From NCBI RefSeq assembly GCF_016086655.4, contig NC_052142.2:8870422-8934421 (forward strand): 64,000 bases of DNA. Direction: 5' to 3'. Source of the stretch: Lepeophtheirus salmonis. Taxonomy: Eukaryota > Arthropoda > Copepoda > Siphonostomatoida > Caligidae. Below, piece by piece: positions 39,701 through 54,700 of the stretch. Under the pieces are notes generated by a model. The model was given only the letters and a program-made list of their open reading frames with translations. It did not search any database and was not told the origin of the DNA. Both the position numbers and the translations under genes were made by a program. Positions within the stretch are counted from its first letter, which is position 1; each line of letters begins with the position of its first letter.

Positions 39701-42700
39701 TGCATTTAAAGCGAATAAGAACAGGATTATTATAGACCTGAAGTCTATAATAGGTGACCAGCTTCCTAACAGACCTACCAACTATGACATTGAGAACATC
39801 AATTATTAAATTAGAGCAAAAAAAGTCAAAGGAATTCGTGTATACCCTAGGTGTAAAAAGATTTTTAACTATTATCTATTTTAACCCCAAGTCTTTGCAT
39901 GTAATACATCCTTTGATGAAACCATAAACTGTAGTATTCTCTTAATAGACAAAGTTAAGGGTACATCTCTTTCTAATAAACGTATTTGACCAAAAGTTGT
40001 ATCTTCACTAGGTACCATCAAAACATCTAAAACTAATCTATCTGCAAGAGGCAGCTCATTACTCCAATACCACAGATAGCCAATTACTTTTACCCCCAAA
40101 TCAAAATTTATTATTTCGTCATATATATATAACATAGACAAAGAGGGTTTAGCAACCCCGAATAATACTAAACTAGGCAAAGCTGTCCAAATTCACTCAC
40201 AAAAATAGTGCTAAATATACCCCACTAATATGCTTCTTTAAAAGCAATTGATATTGGTGTGTCTTTGACAAATGCTCAAGATTGATTCGTTATTAGAAGA
40301 AAGGAATGGAATTTTAAGGGACTTTCAAGAGCTGTCAGAGGTCTTAAGAGTCAACATAAGGACAACGATGGAAATCTAATTATACATAATAAAAGTATTT
40401 TAATACATTCTCTACATGAGGATGTAACAACTGGGGATATTGGAGATGTCATGAATGAATTTGGAGAGATAGCTTTTCCTGCTAGGGAATGTTGATTCAA
40501 GACGGGAGATGTGAGAAACGGGAACTTCATGATAAAAGCAACCTTAGATATGAAATACCTGGTTTTATTTCAATTAAGGGTTTCAAACCCAAAATAACTT
40601 ATGCTGGGCACGATATTGCCTGTGCTAAATATTATAAGACAGGACACTTTGCAAGGGACTGTGAGAACCGATTTGTTAAATGGCATGATCCTATCGATAT
40701 GATCCAAAATAAAAGTTCAAAGGTAGCAACTGTTATTAATTCTCAGTAAAACGATGTAGAAATCGTGTTGGAGAATGTAGTGGAAGAAGTTAAGGAAGCA
40801 GAGAGTTATTGTGCTAATTTAATTGAAGCAACTGATAAACATTAATGGAGAAAGACCATACCTAATGGAAAAAATTAATTATTTAGAAACAGTAATTCTT
40901 GTGGTAAGAGTACATGTAATAAACTAATTGTAAGAGAGGGAAGTATAAATTATATAAGTAAAGCTAATCCTCTGACTCAGAGAGGGACGGGATCATCACA
41001 AACAGATGCTCTCAATCCGTTTCCAGAAAAGTCTTCTTCAGAAATAGAGAATTTGCCTGCAGAAATATCAACAAAACCAAAGAAGTTCAAAAAGCTTGCA
41101 ACTATTTGTGAATATCTAATATCCTCGAGATTGATAACTAGCTTGATTCTCTAAACGATCAACACCTACCTCTAGGTTATCACCTTACTTTAAAGAAACA
41201 CCCCTAAAAGTTTCAAAAAGCTAGATTTGTCGTTTATTTTATTATTTATTTTTTACCCTAATGCATTAGAATAAACTTAATAATTGGTAAAGTACATTGT
41301 TATCAATAATGTAGTCATTACAAGTCCGAAATCCATTCTTAGAGTGTTGCATGATAATTAACAAGAAATGTTGTTATTTTCTAAACATATACCATGACAG
41401 CTAATATACTTTTAATGATAGCAATATTGAAAAAAAATATGGGCATTGGAAAAATCCTGTCGCTAAATGCGAGAGGGGGGAGGCAGTTCCGTCTTTTGAG
41501 ATGTTATTGCATAGGAGTAGTAACCCACGGTAATAGCATCAGGTATAATATTAACATTTTATTAACTTCTAAAGGGGATCTAAGTGTATTAACGTGGTAT
41601 TTTGGCATTATATGCTCGATCTTAACTTACTCCGGTTTCAGTGTTTTTCATGGGACCCAAGCTAATAGCTTTTATAACACTATGCAAAAAAATGAATATC
41701 CTGGAATGCCTGCAGGCTGAACCCCAGACCTATTATCATTATTTAAGCAGAAGAACAGGAAAATGACAATTAAAACTTTCAACCTCTAAATGTTTGGCAT
41801 TTAAAGCTGCTGAAAATTGCTTAAAATTTAAAATTATGTTATAAAAGGTGATATATTTATATGGTTTATCGTTAGGAAATTACTACTCTTTTTATTTATT
41901 CTCCTTCTCTTTTTAAAAAAAATAGGATTGAGTTTGTATAATTGCTATTGAGGTGTGCGCTCCGTTCTCTCTTTGCCCTATTCCAATTCTCAATTATACT
42001 CTGAGTTCAGCAATAACCTTTACTTTTAACTCGGCAACAAATCCTCACTTTTACTCCTCGGATATTTTGTAATTAGGTTTTCTCTCTTCAGGAATAAAAT
42101 AAAAATCGAAATTAAAAAGTGATAATGGTCTTGCGCTCGTCGGATGTCATATTTTTCATCGAAGAAGGAATGAGATTTAAGCAGTTTATTAACTCATTTG
42201 TATCCAAGCATAATGAGTCCTCTATAAGAAAAAAAGAAAATATTGGAGAGATCGAGTCTGGCCGAGAAAGGGCCTTTTTTTTAAACACATGTAGTAATGA
42301 CAAATTTTGTCAAAAGAAAATATTTTCGATGAGTAAAGAAATTGACTTCATGATGATGTCAAAAACGTGGCAATAATGGGAAACAGCTGGTTCCTACTCA
42401 CATAGGTAGCTATTTATCGAGGTGTAGAAAATATGAACTGCCAGTATGCTATAAAATAAGCAACTGAAAAGTTATGTAACACAGGCCATGACAATAATGT
42501 AAGTAAAAAAAGCAGCTTAGTGAATAGATTAGCTGCGAGATTGATCAAAAAAAAGGGAATAAACACTAATCCGACTGCATTTCTATAGATTGACGAGACA
42601 TAATGACTTGGACAGGAATTAATCCGATCTGGATCCTCAATTATACTCTGAGTCCAAAAAGGACTAACCCTTACATATATCCAACATTTTTACACTAGTG

Positions 42701-45700
42701 TTGCTTTCTGTCATTAATGAGTACAAATGGTGATCATGACAATTTGAAGAATTTTTGGGAGGAGATGAGCTTAGCTGTGATGAAGTTTCTATTAGATCAG
42801 TCGCATCAGTCGTGGGAGGAAGGAAATAAACACAAATCCCAATCCTAATATAGCAAGGACATATTGGTAACAATTACTCGATGTCAACATTCAAGTACTC
42901 CAACCTATAACTCCCAAACAAATTTTCAGTGTTACTCTCTTTTATGATCCCATGTACTAGTAATTACTCTATACTCAGATTTTCTAATTAATAAAATAAA
43001 AATGATAACAGCTTTGAAAAATAAATTATTTCAACTATTTTTTTTTCTCAGCATAACAGCAGGTAATTTTTTTAAATAGACTCTTAGCTATTTATGTGTA
43101 GGGATGATATTTTTGTAGAGTGTATGGAAAAGGGCAGAAAAAGACTTGTGGAACTATTGTTAGAGTTGCAAATCCTAATAATTTCAAAAACTGTTATCAT
43201 TATTTTTTAATTCATGGGCAGAGTACATGAGTAAATTTTAAACACAAGTGTGTGTTCTCATGAATAACATATATATTTTTTGACTTTTATTATAGTAAAA
43301 CATCTCAAATTACCAATTGAATTAGTTTAGTAATACTTCAAATAGTAAAAGTATCTATAATGTACGAGAATACGTAGACTATATATATATATTTCTGACC
43401 TAATGATGAAAATGCAAATATTTATAAACAAAAATGGTTTTCTGGTTTTTCAAAGTACTATCCAGCATGATTTATAAACTTTCGCATGCACTCAAACCAA
43501 TTGTCAGAGCTCTTATTCCACTCCGATTGAGAAACCTCCAAAACATGGTTTTTAAACACTTCAACAGCATCTTCTGGTGACGAAAATCGTTGATCACACA
43601 TTTATTTCTTGATGTGCAGGAATAAAAATAGGTCATTGGGTGCCAAGTCAGGGCTGTATATCGGATGACACATCAATTCAACGTTTTGTCCTGTCAAAAA
43701 GGCGCTGGTTTGAGCCGATGTGTGAGAGCTCACATTGTCATGGTAAACAATGATTGGTATTTTCTTATTCGTTTTTCGAAATTCTCCGAAGCCTTCAGGC
43801 AAACAAACAAATTGTGATGTACAACTCAGAATTGACCGTCCTACGAAGTGGAACAGTCGCCACATGACCAGTTTGGCTGAAGAAACAGGCGACCATTTGC
43901 TTCAAAGTGCTTCTTCCACGAACAACTTACGATGGATTTGGCTATTCTTCGAAGACCCACACAGTCGATTGTTGTTTTGTTTCTTACTCATACGCATAGA
44001 TCAATGATTCGTCACCTGTGCTTATCTTATAAACGTCTTTTGAAGCACCGCGAGCGTATTTTTTTCAACATTTCATTGCACCAATCGACACGACCCTTCT
44101 TTTGCACGATTGTCAAATTGTGCAGGATCCAACAAGAACAAACTTTTTTTTTTAAGGCCAGATGTACATGCAATATCGAATGTATACTGGTGAAAGAAAT
44201 GCCCAAGGATAATTCTATCTCACGGTATGTCTCTTGACAAACTTGCATTATCACTTCACCTACGGCATAAATGTTCTCTGGCACAACGGCCGTTTTTGGA
44301 TGACCTTCACGGAATTCGTCTTTGAGTAAGCGACGGCAACGATTGAATTCATTAAACCAGTTTTTACAGTGCTGTAGGATGGAGCTTCATCACCATACAA
44401 AGATTTAAGTTAGTCAATGTACTCTTGTTGTGATAATCCACGTGGAACGTTAAAAAATGATCGCACAAAAAAGTTAACGACTTAATTCCATTTTATTACC
44501 ATATTAACTTTTTCAAGTCACTGTACACTACACAAATGATGGGCGTACGTCAAAACATTCTGAGTATGATTATGCTACAATAATAATGGCAAACTTACCA
44601 AAGGAAATGTCAAATTACTCCTGGCAACACTTAATGTAGCCTATGGCAGAAATATATATAGCAGCTTACGTAATTAGGTCTTATTCGAAAGTTAGGGCAA
44701 ACTAAACTATATTTATCCTCATAAAATTGGTAAAGATTGATTTGTCATTACGTCACTAACTGTTTTCTATGATGACGTCATTTAACAAATAATGTTCCAT
44801 GGGACGTCTTAAAGATTTAGGATTGTCATCCAAAATTTGGGTTGGATATCCATACAGGACAAACGAACATACAAATATTATAACGTCAAAATTTTTAATT
44901 AATCTAAATAGAATTACCTGGTTTGAGATCATAATGAATAACCGGAGGTTGAATTTCGTTCAAATACTTTAAAGCTGATACAACTTGCATAACAATAGAA
45001 CGGGCCTCCCTTTCTGATATCACTTTATGCTGGAAATATAATTTAAAAAATAAGAAAGTAACTTATCTTGTCACCACTAAAAAAAAAAGTATATTAGTTT
45101 GAGTAATTATTTTTTCTAATTGAATTTGATAAGACAATACACTAAGCCCGAAAGAAATATGCATATATATCTGAGTCATTCCATGATAAATTTTCACGAG
45201 GATAGATACCTTTACTAAAATTTGGTATGTGGTATTATTGACAAGTATTAAAGAGGAAGTTAGCATTTTGATGAAATTTTGTTTACCAATATCTTGTAAA
45301 CCAAAGGAATGATAGACAAGTATAATCTATCATAGAAAAACTATCAAATGGCTAAACAAAACTTTTTAAAATTGTATTATTCTTTTTTGTAATGAAAAAA
45401 GGAGCAAACCATGACTTTGGTTTTTAATCTTAAATTTTTTTGAAATTATAAGTATCTAAAGATTAAACACCTATTTGTAAATAAGTGTAGAGGAAAGTTT
45501 ATAGAATTATGGGTAATGATGAAATTTATAAAGATAATAACTTCATTTATAAAGTAAAATATAATAAATGTACGAAAATACCATTGATTGGACTATACTT
45601 GGATTGAGTTACAAATCCAAAAAAATTATTCCTTGTCACTAATACCACAAATCAAATTTGAGTCAAATCCGTTTTTTCGTAAAATTCCTCATGGAAAGAC

Positions 45701-48700
45701 ACATATATAATAGGGGAAAACATGGAAATGAGGGAAAGTATGCTTCAACAATAATATCCGAAAAATATGAATATTTGAAATATCATTTTGGAAATATTGT
45801 ATTATAGCGAGTAAAACATGTCGATCAATACTGGATTATTATGAAGAAATCAAAAATACAACCCAAAAAACTAGTATAAGTAAATTATTACCGACTCATT
45901 ACCCATTTTTTCCTCAGATACACTGTTGGAGAAGTATGCACGTTACTTTCAATTTTACTTCACAAGACAATATAATTCAAATCAAGTCTACTGTGACCAA
46001 CGTCAATTCAATGGATCGAATCTCATGCAAACTATACCAGATGTAGAAAAAGTACTGAGACCTGCCTCTAAGTAGTCATTAAAATACTCATAATTGATCA
46101 GAATGATGTTGTACATAGAAAATTTTATTTTATAATATTTTTTACTATAACAATACATATTAATTATGAATCTGACCATCATCAGCCTAAATGACAGCCT
46201 CCAACCGCCTCCACACTTGGCAACGTAGTCCTTTAACTTGAACCTCTACTGTTGGTACACGGAGGTCTCAATAATAAGGCAACAATATTCGGGTGGCGGA
46301 CTTTGCAGGCCTTCTTCTCAATTTGCCACGAAAAGGAGTAATCCCATTGATTAAGATCTGGAAGAGGGGGCCAAAGGTTCTAGGAACAGAAGTTCATGTT
46401 AATACCCATACATATCTCGTATAATATAAGCAGTATGGGATGAAGTCCCGTCCTGCTGAAATAAGTACGTGGCCTCGTTGGACTTCGTCATGGTCTTAGC
46501 AGTGATGGGCAAGATAACTTATCATTTTAAAGGGTTAAGTTGAAGTTATTTTTTTTAATAACTAGTTGAATTAAGGTTAATTTTGATTTCAAAGAAAATT
46601 ATCTAGTTAAGTTAAAGTTAATTTTAAGTTTCTTATTTATTTTTTAATCTAGTTAAGTTTAATTTAACTAACTTGATTTTCAATATATTACTACAGAGTC
46701 GATAGAAGAACCCGAATAGATGTTTCACTATAAACCAAACCCTCTAGAAGTCAACGATAGTCTTATAAAATTTCAAGAACTGGATGAAGGCTTTCCGCAG
46801 ATTTTATTCTTTGAATTTTATGTCAAAATTACAGTTGGATGAGCAAAATATGCAAAGTCATTTGTTATAAAATATAAAAAGAAGACAAAGAGTTAGATGA
46901 AATGTTTGACACAGCAGAAATAGACGAAGATTATATACTAATATGTCAGTCATTACGAGAAGGAAAGGACATCAGGAAGTTACCACCAACCCATCCATCG
47001 CATCTATACAAGAAAATGTGGACAGTTAATCCGTGGAAAAAGAAGCTAGGGGAAGATTAATATTAGTGGACAATTGTAAAATTATAGTGCCAAAGAAAAT
47101 TCGTACCAAATTTTACGAAGGACTTCCTGAAACCCATTTGGGGATGCCAAGAGCGAAAAAAAGAGCCAGATACTATACTATTGGGCAAATTTTCAGAATA
47201 ACATTGGTCAAAAAATTCAGACTTGTGAAAAATGACAACGATTTGGAAATAGTCAGCCTGCTGAGACAATTATTGAGGATTTGCCAAGAGACCATATGAA
47301 GTGACTTCAGCAGATATTTTCGAATATGGAGGGAAATATATCAAATTTTATGTAGACCGATACAGCGGATGGCCCTCTGTGATCCAATCTCACAAGGCTC
47401 CAAATACAAAAAATGTGGTCGGTGCGTTAAAAGTTCACATGACGATATTTGGAATTCCAAACCGTTTGAGAACCGATGGGAGACCTCAATACAAATCCAT
47501 AGAATTAAAAGAATTTTGTAATAATTTTAAAATTGAAGATGAAAAATTAAGTTCACACTATCCCCAATGCAACAGACATGCTGAATCAGTCGTTAAAGAA
47601 AGGAAAGATCTTGTTAAAAAATGCTGGAAAAATAGAAGTGCAAACATATACCAATTTACTTCAGCGATACTAGAGTGGAGAAATACACCAAAGTGGGTTG
47701 GTCTATTACCTGCTGAGTGGTTATTTCGAAAAAAACTACGAGCTTCGATTCCTGCAGATGAATCATAATATCAAAGAATATCCAACTCCATAATTAAGAT
47801 CGTAAGGAGAGAAAACGTAAGCAGATGGGAGATATGAATTCTATGGGTGCTCAGGATTCACCAATACTTGAAGTTGGACATCGGGTCCGAGTTCGAAATC
47901 CTATTAAGATAGAATGGGATTCTATTGGGATTATAGATTCTATTTGCGAAAATCATCGGTCTTATATTGTCAAGGGTGAAAGTGGACGTATGTATTTGAG
48001 AAATCGGAAGTTACTCGAACCCAAATACTTACAAAGTATAAATTAGATAAATATATGGAGGAAATCAGATATATTAATTTCGGGAAAATTCACCAAAAAA
48101 TGTTTTTATAGAAATTAGGTCTCCTACATAAGCATTTCTGACTTAAGCTTTTCTTATACACATAAAAAGTACATAATTTATATTTATATTTTATGTATAG
48201 ATAGTACAATTTCTAACTTTTTAACATTTTATTCAAAGGTTTCCTCGTATTCAGAAGTAGACATGAAATAAATGAATGTATTCGTTTTTTTATAGACTGT
48301 TGGCTTAAAACATATCAATTTTATGGTCATATGCCATTAAATAAAAAAATGAAAAATAGCCTTTAAAGTGTAGGTTATCATACCTTACCTTTTTTGCTTG
48401 CAAAATTTATTATACATTTTATTGAAATCTAAAAGTTGTTGGTACAACTGAAATGCTTAGGTTATAAGATATTAAGGGTATACCATATGTTTCAGCTGGA
48501 GTAAAGACGTCTATGCAAAGACTACAAAGCCAATGGACAGTAAATTGGATTGTAGGGAAATTGCAGACATCGTCCAGGTAAATGTCCAGAACATCCAGTA
48601 GATTAAATAACGCATGAAAAGCGGAGAGTAACCTAAAAAGGTTATCATACATTCAAAAGGGGCCAGTAGACATCGTACTAATGTCAAAGGGCAAGAGGAA

Positions 48701-51700
48701 ACTGTCAAACAGGTTACAAAGATGTTATGCGAAGAATTGGAAAAAATATGGATGTTTGAGGACTACGGATCAAAGCATTTGATTTGAGGCCATATGAACA
48801 GTTCCGAAGTTTCGGTTTACAAGTAAAAAGTGAGAATGTTGCCAACTTATACCTAAGCCACTTCTGTTATGAATCGTTCAAGGTTTTTTGAGAATTACGA
48901 ATGAGTCTACTTTTTTAATGTTTATAGGCTTTGTAGGTCTAGCCACTTCATTCTCCTACGATAAAGAGCGGAAGGGTGTTCCACAGAAAAGGTTTCTCTT
49001 ATGAATTTACTAAATAATGTTTCTTGTGCAATATATGCCGTAGTTGGAGGGCGTAAACGGTTCTTATCCGCTTTTTGGATCCTGAACAGTGTTTTGGCCT
49101 TTGGCGAAAGTATGAAATTGCTTACAACGTTGCTTTTTGAATGGAGCTGACCAACTAAAGTTATCCCTTGGTTTTTGAATTGCAAATCACGACTTCTCAG
49201 ACGAGTGTTTAAGTTGATGGGCTCACCGGACCCCAAAAGTAGCAGCACGTAGTCCATAATTGATCTCCATGATGAGGATATCTCCGTCCAGTACTGTCTA
49301 GATCTATTCACGGCTTTGAAAACTTCCAACGTAACCGCAGTGAAATACAAATCGAATTCTATCACCCCAGAAACAGTTATATTTTCAAAACCTTTTGAGC
49401 CATGATATATTCAACGTCTTCCACACGGCTTCTGCGTTGGTCGAGCCGAGCCTCAAAATTTCGATAGGCGTCTTGATGCCTTTCTTGAAACATACACACA
49501 AGACTGTCCTCAATTATTCCCCTTATTTTATTATCTTTTCACCCCTGAGAATATGGTACACTCGATACCATGGTTCACGATAGCTAAGCTGCAATTACCA
49601 TGTTAATTTTTGTTTTTTTTAACATGCCCAAATAAAGTAGGAATTGCTCCAATTAGCACGTTTGATGGTATTTATCAACAACTTCCTTCAATTTATAACG
49701 TTTGGAAAGGAATACATTTTCGTGGACGAGAAGACTGGGGAATTTTCATCCATAATCCGTTTAATCAAAAAACTAATTTTATAAATTTGAAAAGGAAAAT
49801 TAGTTGTGATCTTTTCTACCCAGTTTTATTTAATTCTAGTATATCTGAGGGATGCAAAAAAAAAAAAAAAAGATATGACAAGTTAGGTTTTCCTTTATCT
49901 TATAAATTTAGATATTTTGGGATAAGACGAAAATAAGTTAACAGCAAGCAAAAGAGACAACGACTCCGATCATATGGGCATTGAAATTTTCTAGAGCAAG
50001 AACATCTTTACATTGAATCAGGTCCAAAGCCGCCGAAATAACAGATTGATTCGTGGATTACACAGTGCAACAATTGTGGGGTGGGTATTTTGTAGAAAAG
50101 ATTTCAAGCAAAATAAGAAACCTATATTTGAAAAATCCCAAATTGAACTCAGTTTTCTCCTAGTCGTCCAAATTTTGAAATATTTAGGATTATAATATTA
50201 TACTATTATCCTTGAAAGTCATTTTTCACCCTTAAAACAATAACTAAATTAAAAGTAGGATAAATAAAATTTATATAAAAGAGATTTTTTATAATTATAC
50301 CAGTGTCTATATTGGTTCTGTATCTTGTTCTGAAATTGACATATTTATATTTTTAGGATGAAAAATTATGAAAACCAAAACTCTTCTTTATAATCTTACA
50401 ACATATTAAACATACATAGTGATGAGGAATACTATTTGTTTATAATATTATAGAAAAATATTCAATATTTAACTTTAAAAAATATCTCTAATATCTGAAT
50501 TTGAAAGTGAATGGATCCCGTTATAGTCTCAACCCCTGAATATATTTATTGTTATATACAGATGGATAGAGAACTACTCCAGTATAAAGCTTAATTTGGT
50601 CTGGTTATATTCTAGGATGAATTGTCATTCCGCCATCATCCCAGTATATTTCAAAAATTGAACATCTCTTGTTGAGTATAAAATATTTCATTTTTATTAG
50701 TCCTAATTCTGAAGGAACATGGAAATCTTTCAATATTGTTTGAGTGGTGGGAAAAGGTAAAATCGAAGTATCCTCTAGAATTTTTTTTATGAACGATAGC
50801 TTTAGTAGCGGAAATTAAAATAAGGATCGGATATAGTAATATCATTCAACACGAGTGTTTACAGTAGTAGTATTTTCCCCGCAGTATCCAGATATATGGT
50901 TTTAGTCCACCCATAGGTCCATTTAATTAAAGCCATACGCCTGTCCCGAACTTGACATTAAAGGACCTTATCTTTTTCAATGATTTTCTAATGTTTGACA
51001 TAAGGGAACCGTGGATCTCATCTCCTTTAATAGAATTACCATTAATTATGCATATACCCTAAAATATAAGTCTGTGACAGTGACTTCTAACCTCGTGGAT
51101 AATTTGCTCAAGAATACGTCAGTCAGATCTTTTATGGCATTATCCTTTACTCCTATAAGAACTAAGAAAGTTGATAGAGATAAATTATTAATAAAATATT
51201 TATTGAAAAACAAATATAATGTTATCATAAGAAATGTGAATATTAACTAAATTAAGGTGAGTGTTAATTGAAAAAAACCAAAAAAAACCCACTATAAATC
51301 AAGTAAGAATAAATACAATTATCAATACAATAATTAATTTAAAAATGATTAAATATATAAATAATATTTTTATTATTCATCTTAATTTTGAATAAACGTA
51401 ATTTTTTTAAAAATCTGAATTAATACTTATGAATATATTCATATAAATTTATATAATAATATTGATTTGTGATATTTTTCACAAAGGAATAGTATTATTA
51501 ATATATTAATTATAATAATGAGCAATACAATTTTTTTATATTGTCTTATGTATAAATATAAGATATTATATTTATACTAATAAATTTAAATAAATAATAT
51601 ATATTTATTTTAAATATTATAATAATTAATAATACTATTATTTTGTGAAAAAATATCACAGTATCAATATGTAATATTGAAGTAGGGGTTTGTCCGTTTG

Positions 51701-54700
51701 TCTGCAGATTAGCAAGTTTGTCTTAATTTATATTACTATGTGCATAACAAAATAATTCGTAATAAAGGGAAGGATGAGGATATACGAATTTCTTTTAGTA
51801 TGTGCATAGTAAAACAATTCGTAATAAAATATATAATAAAGTTACATCCTAGTTATAATATAAATTTTTAAAAGTATTAATTAAGAATGAAAAAGAAAAT
51901 ATACGTAAACAGAACATACATACCATAAATGCCTTGAAGACAAAAAAAAATATATTATCAGATCCATTATTTGTCCCTTAAGAACTTGCATGAAAAGTTG
52001 CCGTGCGCTCCAATAAACCGATATGGGTCTGGCCGTGGAAAATCTTTTTTTCCAAAGATAAAGTACAATACAACAATAGATAATTAAGTCAATGAGAACT
52101 CTTGGTTTACCACAGATCTATTAGAGTTAAATATGACTTTCATTGAAGAAAATATAGAAACATGGCCATTCATTGGTTTGGCTGTGTTTCCCAGACACCC
52201 AGCCACACACAAACATTCGCATTTAATATATAGATATAATCTAGCAAGTTTATTATTAAAATTTAAAGGGTAAGATCACGAATAAAACCAACATAAATTG
52301 TCTTTAACATAACATTAGTATATAATTTGAAAATTAAATCTGGTTAGGACAAATTAATATCAATTTAAAAAAAAAATTGAACGAGAGGGAGAAAAAAAAT
52401 CACACCTCAAAGTTTCGAAGACGTATAATCTTCTGACAAATTCCAGTGTCAATAAAACCTGTAAAAGTCATCCCTTCGACCTGAAACTAGATTATTCGTA
52501 TTAGTAAAAATAAACTTAAGATACAGTGATGAACTATCCAATTATGACACATGAGTGACATATTTATACCATACTTGACATGGAATGCCTCTCTGCTTAT
52601 GTTTATTTTTGTATATGTATATTCACTGTAATATAAATGTAGGGGGAGGGGGGTACATAAGTGAAGTCCAGCACTTCAGATTTCCGGCATATATGATGAC
52701 AAAATTGTACAATGCTTCTTTTCTAATGAATTATAAATATAAACTTTTCAATTTTTAACAAAAACAGCGCCATGAAGTCAACAACAGAAGATTTCAAGCC
52801 TATTACATCTTCCAAGGCAGAACGTTGAGATGATTTTGGCATGCAAAGATCTGGATATAAGTAACACTGAGGTCTCAAAGATGACAGGAATTTAGAGGAG
52901 AAGTGTTGCAGAGTTGAGAAAGGACCTTGTGGAAACCAGGGATCCCAGGGGAGTGATCACAAGTGAAGTGCCAGAGTACAGGCGTCTGGAAAAAGGAGTT
53001 CATAAACAAGATGCAGGAGATGATTGATACTAGCTGGTCCAGGCGATTAATCTATACAACAAGCTCAATAATCCCAAGGCAGCAGAGATACTCAGGTTCA
53101 TCTCTGATGAATTTTTTTTTTTTTTTTTTTTTGGTCAGGTTCATAATGCTCAAAACCATTGCTGGATACCTAAAGTTATGAAAACAAAGTTCCCAGCTAC
53201 TGCCATGGTGTCCGGAGGAGTCTCAAACGAGAGGGATGTCATGCTACCGCACATCTTTGAAAAAGGCTAGGGATCAACACTGGAGTCTACTTGGAGGTCC
53301 AGGAATACTGGTACGACTTCCATCCAACCCCCCACCTTAATCTGATGGATTATTTTGTCTGAAGCTACCTTGAGTCAAAGATTAACATTAGTCCTCACAC
53401 CACCACGAAGTCCATGATCGACTCCATCGTCCTGGAATGCAAGAAATTAGATTGGGTTCTAGTTTCCAAGGCCTGCACACGGTTCATGATTCGAATCGAG
53501 GCAGTTATTGAAGCCAATCTCAATTATTTTATCTGCTGCTCTGTTTTTGTTTTTTCAATCAATCCTAAAAAAATATTTTTATGTTAATTAAAAATATATG
53601 GATTAAAGTGCCAGATTTCGTTTTTATACACTGTTTAGGATCAATTTTATATATAAATACAATAAATTTGTTGCCAAATTACTAAAAAAATATCTTAAAA
53701 TGCGTAGGACATATGCAGAGTTTTGAAATTTGTACTTGCGGTAGCACAATTTTATAAATACGAGATATATTATTTTAAAAGTTATATTATATCGATATGT
53801 CTTGTATACAAGATATACAATCAATACAGACACTGGTATAATCACAAAAAATCTATTTTATACTCATCCAATAGTTAGTCAAACATTCACAAAACTGTCA
53901 TGAAGTTTTTTTAGTACAAAATTCAACACCAGGTAGCGTAATCCAATCACACTTGTAGAACACGAGACACACATTAATTAAGCTACAATGAATATTTTTC
54001 ACTCAATATAGGCTCCATATAGGTTACACGAACAGACTTTAATCTTTTTGGAAGTACTGGTATGTAGCTTGGATATCATTGACTATGCGCTCAGGGCATT
54101 GATGTTTGTGGGGCAAAGTTTACACTTATCTTCTGAAAGTTTATAGTTATCTTCTCAATTTGTGGCCAAAAAACATAATTCATACGTTTAAGATTATATA
54201 CTTCTGTTTTAATGATCCAAAAAGGTTCTTAGCCGTCATGAAATTTGATTAGATTAGCTGCAAGCAGCCATGAGAAGGAAATAAATAAAATACACACTAT
54301 TTTACGAGAATATAGGCAGAAATTATCCTAATGTCTATCCTTAATTATACTCTTAATCTTAACAAGGACTCTTTTATAAGTCTTCTGTGATACTCTCCAT
54401 CTCTCAGGAGCATACATACTCCTCGTTACTTTATACTAGAAGTTCGCTACCCAAGAATGACAATAAAAGCTTTGGAACATAAAATACAAACAGTTCATAC
54501 GACAAACTTATAAAAATTTAACAAATAAATAGAAGATGTCAAAAATGAAAACAGTTTCCTAAAAAAAATATAATGGGTTTACCTGTTTCAAATAGAAATC
54601 CAAGTCGTGGCCATCACAATATTCTAACACAGTACAGAATGAATTAGGATCAATTTCAAACACGTCGAATAGATTCACTATTCGAGGATGTTGAAGATTC

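Noticed and set aside
46500..46690. Degenerate aagttaa-rich stretch as a minisatellite
   Set aside because: The phrases recur without a fixed period and can be explained by base composition.
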